This document shows, piece after piece, positions 61,907 to 64,000 of a stretch of DNA of 64,000 nucleotides; position 1 is the stretch's first letter, and each line of letters begins with the position of its first letter. The stretch comes from Paraburkholderia diazotrophica (lineage in GTDB: Bacteria; Pseudomonadota; Gammaproteobacteria; Burkholderiales; Burkholderiaceae). A program made the position numbers and the translations under genes. The notes under the pieces are model-generated. The model was given only the letters and a program-made list of their open reading frames with translations. It ran no database searches and had not been told where the DNA came from. The stretch is taken from the NCBI RefSeq assembly GCF_900108945.1, contig NZ_FNYE01000019.1:62001-126000 (forward strand), written 5' to 3'.

Positions 61907-62869
61907 TCAGCTAAGAAACGCATCGCGGATCGTTGCGATCAGCGCGCGTGCGAGACGCGGATCGGATGCGAGATGACCCGCATCGACGAAGTGTCCATGC
62001 ACGGCAGGAACCGCGTGCATCAGTCGATGCAGATTCTGCGGCGGGCACACGGGGTCACGCAGACCATGCACTGCACGGATCGCGACACCCGCTGCAATGG
62101 CCCGCTTTGCCAACGCAATCAGACGCCGCTCGCCGAGCCAGCAGCCATGCATCAGATAGTGGGCCTGGATACGGTACTTCGCCGTTATCGCATCGTCACG
62201 GCCAGATGCTATCGTCTTGCGCGACACTGAGGGTCGCGGCGACGCCTGCATAAGAATCGCGTTTTCATACGCGCGCCACGCCGACGCGACGGCATCGGCC
62301 TGCATGCGCTGCATCGCGGGCATCCGCATACAGGCCGCCGATAACGACGACGCGCGCTCGCATTCCGTCGCATGCATCAGCGCGCGCCAGGCCCGCGGCG
62401 CACGCGCACGCGAGGTCACGAACAGTCGGCGCACTTCGCGCTTCGACGTCAGGAAGAGTCCGCGCAACACGACGGCACTGACGGCCGCCGGATGCGTTCC
62501 CGCATAAGCCAGCGCGAGCGCGGCGCCCCACGAGCCGCCGACGACACCCCATCGCGCGATGCCCAGCTCGGCGCGTATCGCTTCGAGATCGCCGATCAGC
62601 CGTTGCGTATCGTTGTGACGCAGACTGCCGCGCGGCGTCGACGCCCCCGTGCCTCGCTGATCCACCATCATGACGCGCATGCGCGCAAGATCGAACAGAC
62701 GCAGCGCGCCAGGCTGACTGCCGCTTCCCGGGCCGCCATGCAACACGACGACGGGCGCGCCGGCAGGGTCGCCGTGTACCGTGTAGGCGATCGTATGGCC
62801 ATCGCGGCAGAGTCTGCGATGCGTGGTGCCGTGCGATCTGATGCGCAATGCCGCGCGAGTCCGGGTCAT
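61907..62869 (-). CDS. Alpha/beta hydrolase, proline iminopeptidase-like (S33)
   Basis: This is a 320-residue cytoplasmic hydrolase. The S33 features are VVVLHGGPGSGSQPGALRLF for the oxyanion hole, VDQRGTGAST, GGSWGAALALAYAG with the nucleophile Ser, HGLRDPVCPP with the Asp and DAGHLASD with the His. Proline iminopeptidases release N-terminal Pro. ATG 62869 is chosen; the frame runs to a TTG at 62899. It stands alone between the RHH gene and the regulator. A different S33 substrate is possible. Confidence 0.85.
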   Translation of the reverse strand: MTRTRAALRIRSHGTTHRRLCRDGHTIAYTVHGDPAGAPVVVLHGGPGSGSQPGALRLFDLARMRVMMVDQRGTGASTPRGSLRHNDTQRLIGDLEAIRAELGIARWGVVGGSWGAALALAYAGTHPAAVSAVVLRGLFLTSKREVRRLFVTSRARAPRAWRALMHATECERASSLSAACMRMPAMQRMQADAVASAWRAYENAILMQASPRPSVSRKTIASGRDDAITAKYRIQAHYLMHGCWLGERRLIALAKRAIAAGVAIRAVHGLRDPVCPPQNLHRLMHAVPAVHGHFVDAGHLASDPRLARALIATIRDAFLS

Positions 62870-63189
62870 GGTCGAGTCATCCGTTTTCTTTGCGGCCAAC
62901 AGCCGCGCGCGAGGAGCGCATGCTATCCGCTATCCGCGCATATCGCCGTAGTCCGCGTAATCACCAATTTTCGCCGCCGTCGCGCGACCGTACCTTCGCG
63001 ATAGCTACAGCCATAGCCATCACGAGGGCCCACCGGCGTACAGCCTCGCGCGCCCTGACCACTGCATCGCGCCCGTTCGCCTTCCTCAAAGGACCAAGGC
63101 GAGTTCGCCCCGACGACCGCTTCGGCCACAACGCCATCCTTTCGTTCGGCTGACGGCTTCATTCGCTGCTGAAGTGAGTATCGGCTATT

Positions 63190-63205
63190 TGGCGCAGGTC
63201 TTGCT
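63190..63205 (+). promoter_or_regulatory. Candidate sigma-54 promoter
   Basis: TGGCGCAGGTCTTGCT matches the consensus TGGCAC-N5-TTGCA with GG (63191-63192) and GC (63203-63204) at the required 10-base spacing. It lies about 85 bp before the start of a sigma-54-dependent activator gene. Transcription would start near 63216. Confidence 0.55.
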
Positions 63206-63220
63206 TTTAATCCGGCGATG

Positions 63221-63253
63221 CCGGCACACGACCGGCACACGACTGGCACGACC
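63221..63253. repeat. Three tandem 11-bp repeats
   Basis: CCGGCACACGA occurs at 63221-63231 and 63232-63242, and a degenerate third copy CTGGCACGACC at 63243-63253. An 11-bp period places equivalent faces on one side of the helix. They lie just after the expected transcription start in the leader of the regulator gene. Confidence 0.7.
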
Positions 63254-63287
63254 ACAGCTCCCATCTTGCATGGGACCGGAGGAGACA

Positions 63288-64000
63288 ATGCGCGAAGAGG
63301 CCCACCCGATCACGGGATCATTCGTCAGCCGCGACTGCGGCTGGCTCACGCCGTCGATCCAGAAAGCGCACGAGCGGTCCGAAACGTTCGGGCTCAACGC
63401 GACGATGCGTCCGGACTACGACGTGCTGACGCAAAGCGAATTGCGGATGAAGCTCGAGCAGAACCGCGCACTCTGCGCGCACGCGACGCCTGTGATGGAA
63501 ACGCTTCGCGAGCAGATCGCGAATACGCAAAGCATGATCGTGCTGACGGATGCGCAAGGGCTGATCCTTCATTCGATCGGCGACGACGACTTTCTGCGGC
63601 GCGCCGAAAAAGTCGCGCTCAAGGCAGGCGCGAACTGGGCCGAAGAACGGCAAGGCACGAATGCGATCGGCACGGCGATCGCGGAACGCTGCGCGACCGT
63701 CGTCCACGGCGACCAGCACTATCTCGCCGCCAACCGCTTTCTGACATGCTCCAGCGTGCCGATTCTCGATCCGTACGGCGATGTCGCCGGCGTGCTCGAC
63801 GTAACGGGCGACCATCGCAGCTACCATCAACACACGATGGCGCTCGCGAAGATGTCGGTGCAGATGATCGAAAACCACCTGTTTACCAGCACCTTTCGCA
63901 ACACGCTGCAAATCGCGTTTCATGGCCGGCCGGAATTTCTGGGCACGCTGATGGAAGGCATCATGGCCTTCACGTGCGACGGACGCTTTCTGTCCGCGAA
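63288..64000 (+). CDS. Sigma-54-dependent activator, AcoR-like (GAF domain), 3' end beyond window
   Basis: The first 237 codons are present. This part matches the N-terminal sensor region of AcoR-family activators: LTPSIQKAHERSETFGLNA, a coiled section (ELRMKLEQNRALCAHATPVM) and a GAF-like domain with MIVLTDAQGLILHSIGDDDF, GTNAIGTAIAERCATVVHG and VPILDPYGDVAGVLDVTGDH. The AAA+ and Fis-type HTH domains should follow beyond 64000. CGGAGGAGACA lies before ATG 63288. The family senses acetoin, alcohols or related compounds; targets are not visible. Confidence 0.88.
   Translation, partial: MREEAHPITGSFVSRDCGWLTPSIQKAHERSETFGLNATMRPDYDVLTQSELRMKLEQNRALCAHATPVMETLREQIANTQSMIVLTDAQGLILHSIGDDDFLRRAEKVALKAGANWAEERQGTNAIGTAIAERCATVVHGDQHYLAANRFLTCSSVPILDPYGDVAGVLDVTGDHRSYHQHTMALAKMSVQMIENHLFTSTFRNTLQIAFHGRPEFLGTLMEGIMAFTCDGRFLSA

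Larger units (their letters stand above)
62870..63287. promoter_or_regulatory. Control region before the sigma-54 activator gene
   Basis: This 418-bp gap has no convincing gene. Its right part contains a sigma-54-type promoter (63190-63205) and three tandem 11-bp repeats (63221-63253), listed separately. Frames running through it look random. Confidence 0.5.

Noticed and set aside
63221..63253. CRISPR array
   Set aside because: The repeats are 11 bp, contiguous and without spacers.
1..64000. Insertion sequences, prophage or tRNA genes
   Set aside because: I saw no transposase, integrase or phage structural motif, and no cloverleaf or T-arm signature while reading both strands; short degenerate cases could be missed.

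Overview
The window looks like one replicon segment of a Burkholderiaceae bacterium, most likely Paraburkholderia or Caballeronia. The base composition is high-GC. It carries family markers common in that group: a DUF4148 protein, a PXPV-repeat protein, a GBP-type porin, short GGAGAC-type ribosome binding sites and many LysR/AraC regulators. The genus is an inference; no rRNA gene is present to confirm it. I saw no insertion sequence, prophage, tRNA or CRISPR array.

Region 1 (1-18.9 kb) is a Wzy-dependent exopolysaccharide locus. It encodes an initiating undecaprenyl-phosphate hexose-1-phosphate transferase (cut by the window start), ManC for GDP-mannose, a Wzy polymerase, a PAP2 lipid phosphatase, three glycosyltransferases, a Wzx flippase, a Tat-exported glycoside hydrolase and a Wzc-type co-polymerase/tyrosine kinase. 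Across an AT-richer ~970-bp control region lie a GlxA/AraC-type regulator, a TupA-like ATP-grasp protein and a lipoprotein glycoside hydrolase with a duplicated N-terminal module. The wzy-PAP2 pair is inverted relative to its neighbours. No Wza or Wzb gene is visible and may lie left of the window.

Region 2 (18.9-26.3 kb) is a looser accessory stretch: 1.35 kb of decayed-looking DNA, a second PAP2 enzyme, a porin pseudogene (one frameshift plus one stop), a large secreted propeller-like protein and an acyltransferase-3.

Region 3 (26.3-42 kb) is catabolic and redox in character. One operon (29.95 to 26.35 kb, minus strand) encodes an outer-membrane channel-like protein, a Tat-exported FAD dehydrogenase, a monohaem cytochrome c and an NTF2-like protein, with a divergent AraC regulator. 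A second operon carries a DUF485/SSS carboxylate symporter, a cytochrome b561 and a nitronate monooxygenase. Then come an SDR lacking its catalytic Tyr with a tautomerase, a MOSC protein with another nitronate monooxygenase, two tandem LysR genes and a MarR gene.

Region 4 (42-53.3 kb) is mostly small secreted or hypothetical proteins, a rubredoxin with an N-terminal extension, periplasmic trehalase, PlsC, an SDR, an AraC regulator and a third PAP2 enzyme. Region 5 (53.3-59.8 kb) is a complete 3-hydroxybenzoate/gentisate operon (dioxygenase, fumarylpyruvate hydrolase, maleylpyruvate isomerase, 3-hydroxybenzoate 6-hydroxylase, MFS transporter) with a divergent LysR activator; it converts 3-hydroxybenzoate to fumarate and pyruvate. 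The right end holds small proteins, an alpha/beta hydrolase and the start of an AcoR-like sigma-54 activator behind its own sigma-54-type promoter and three tandem 11-bp repeats.
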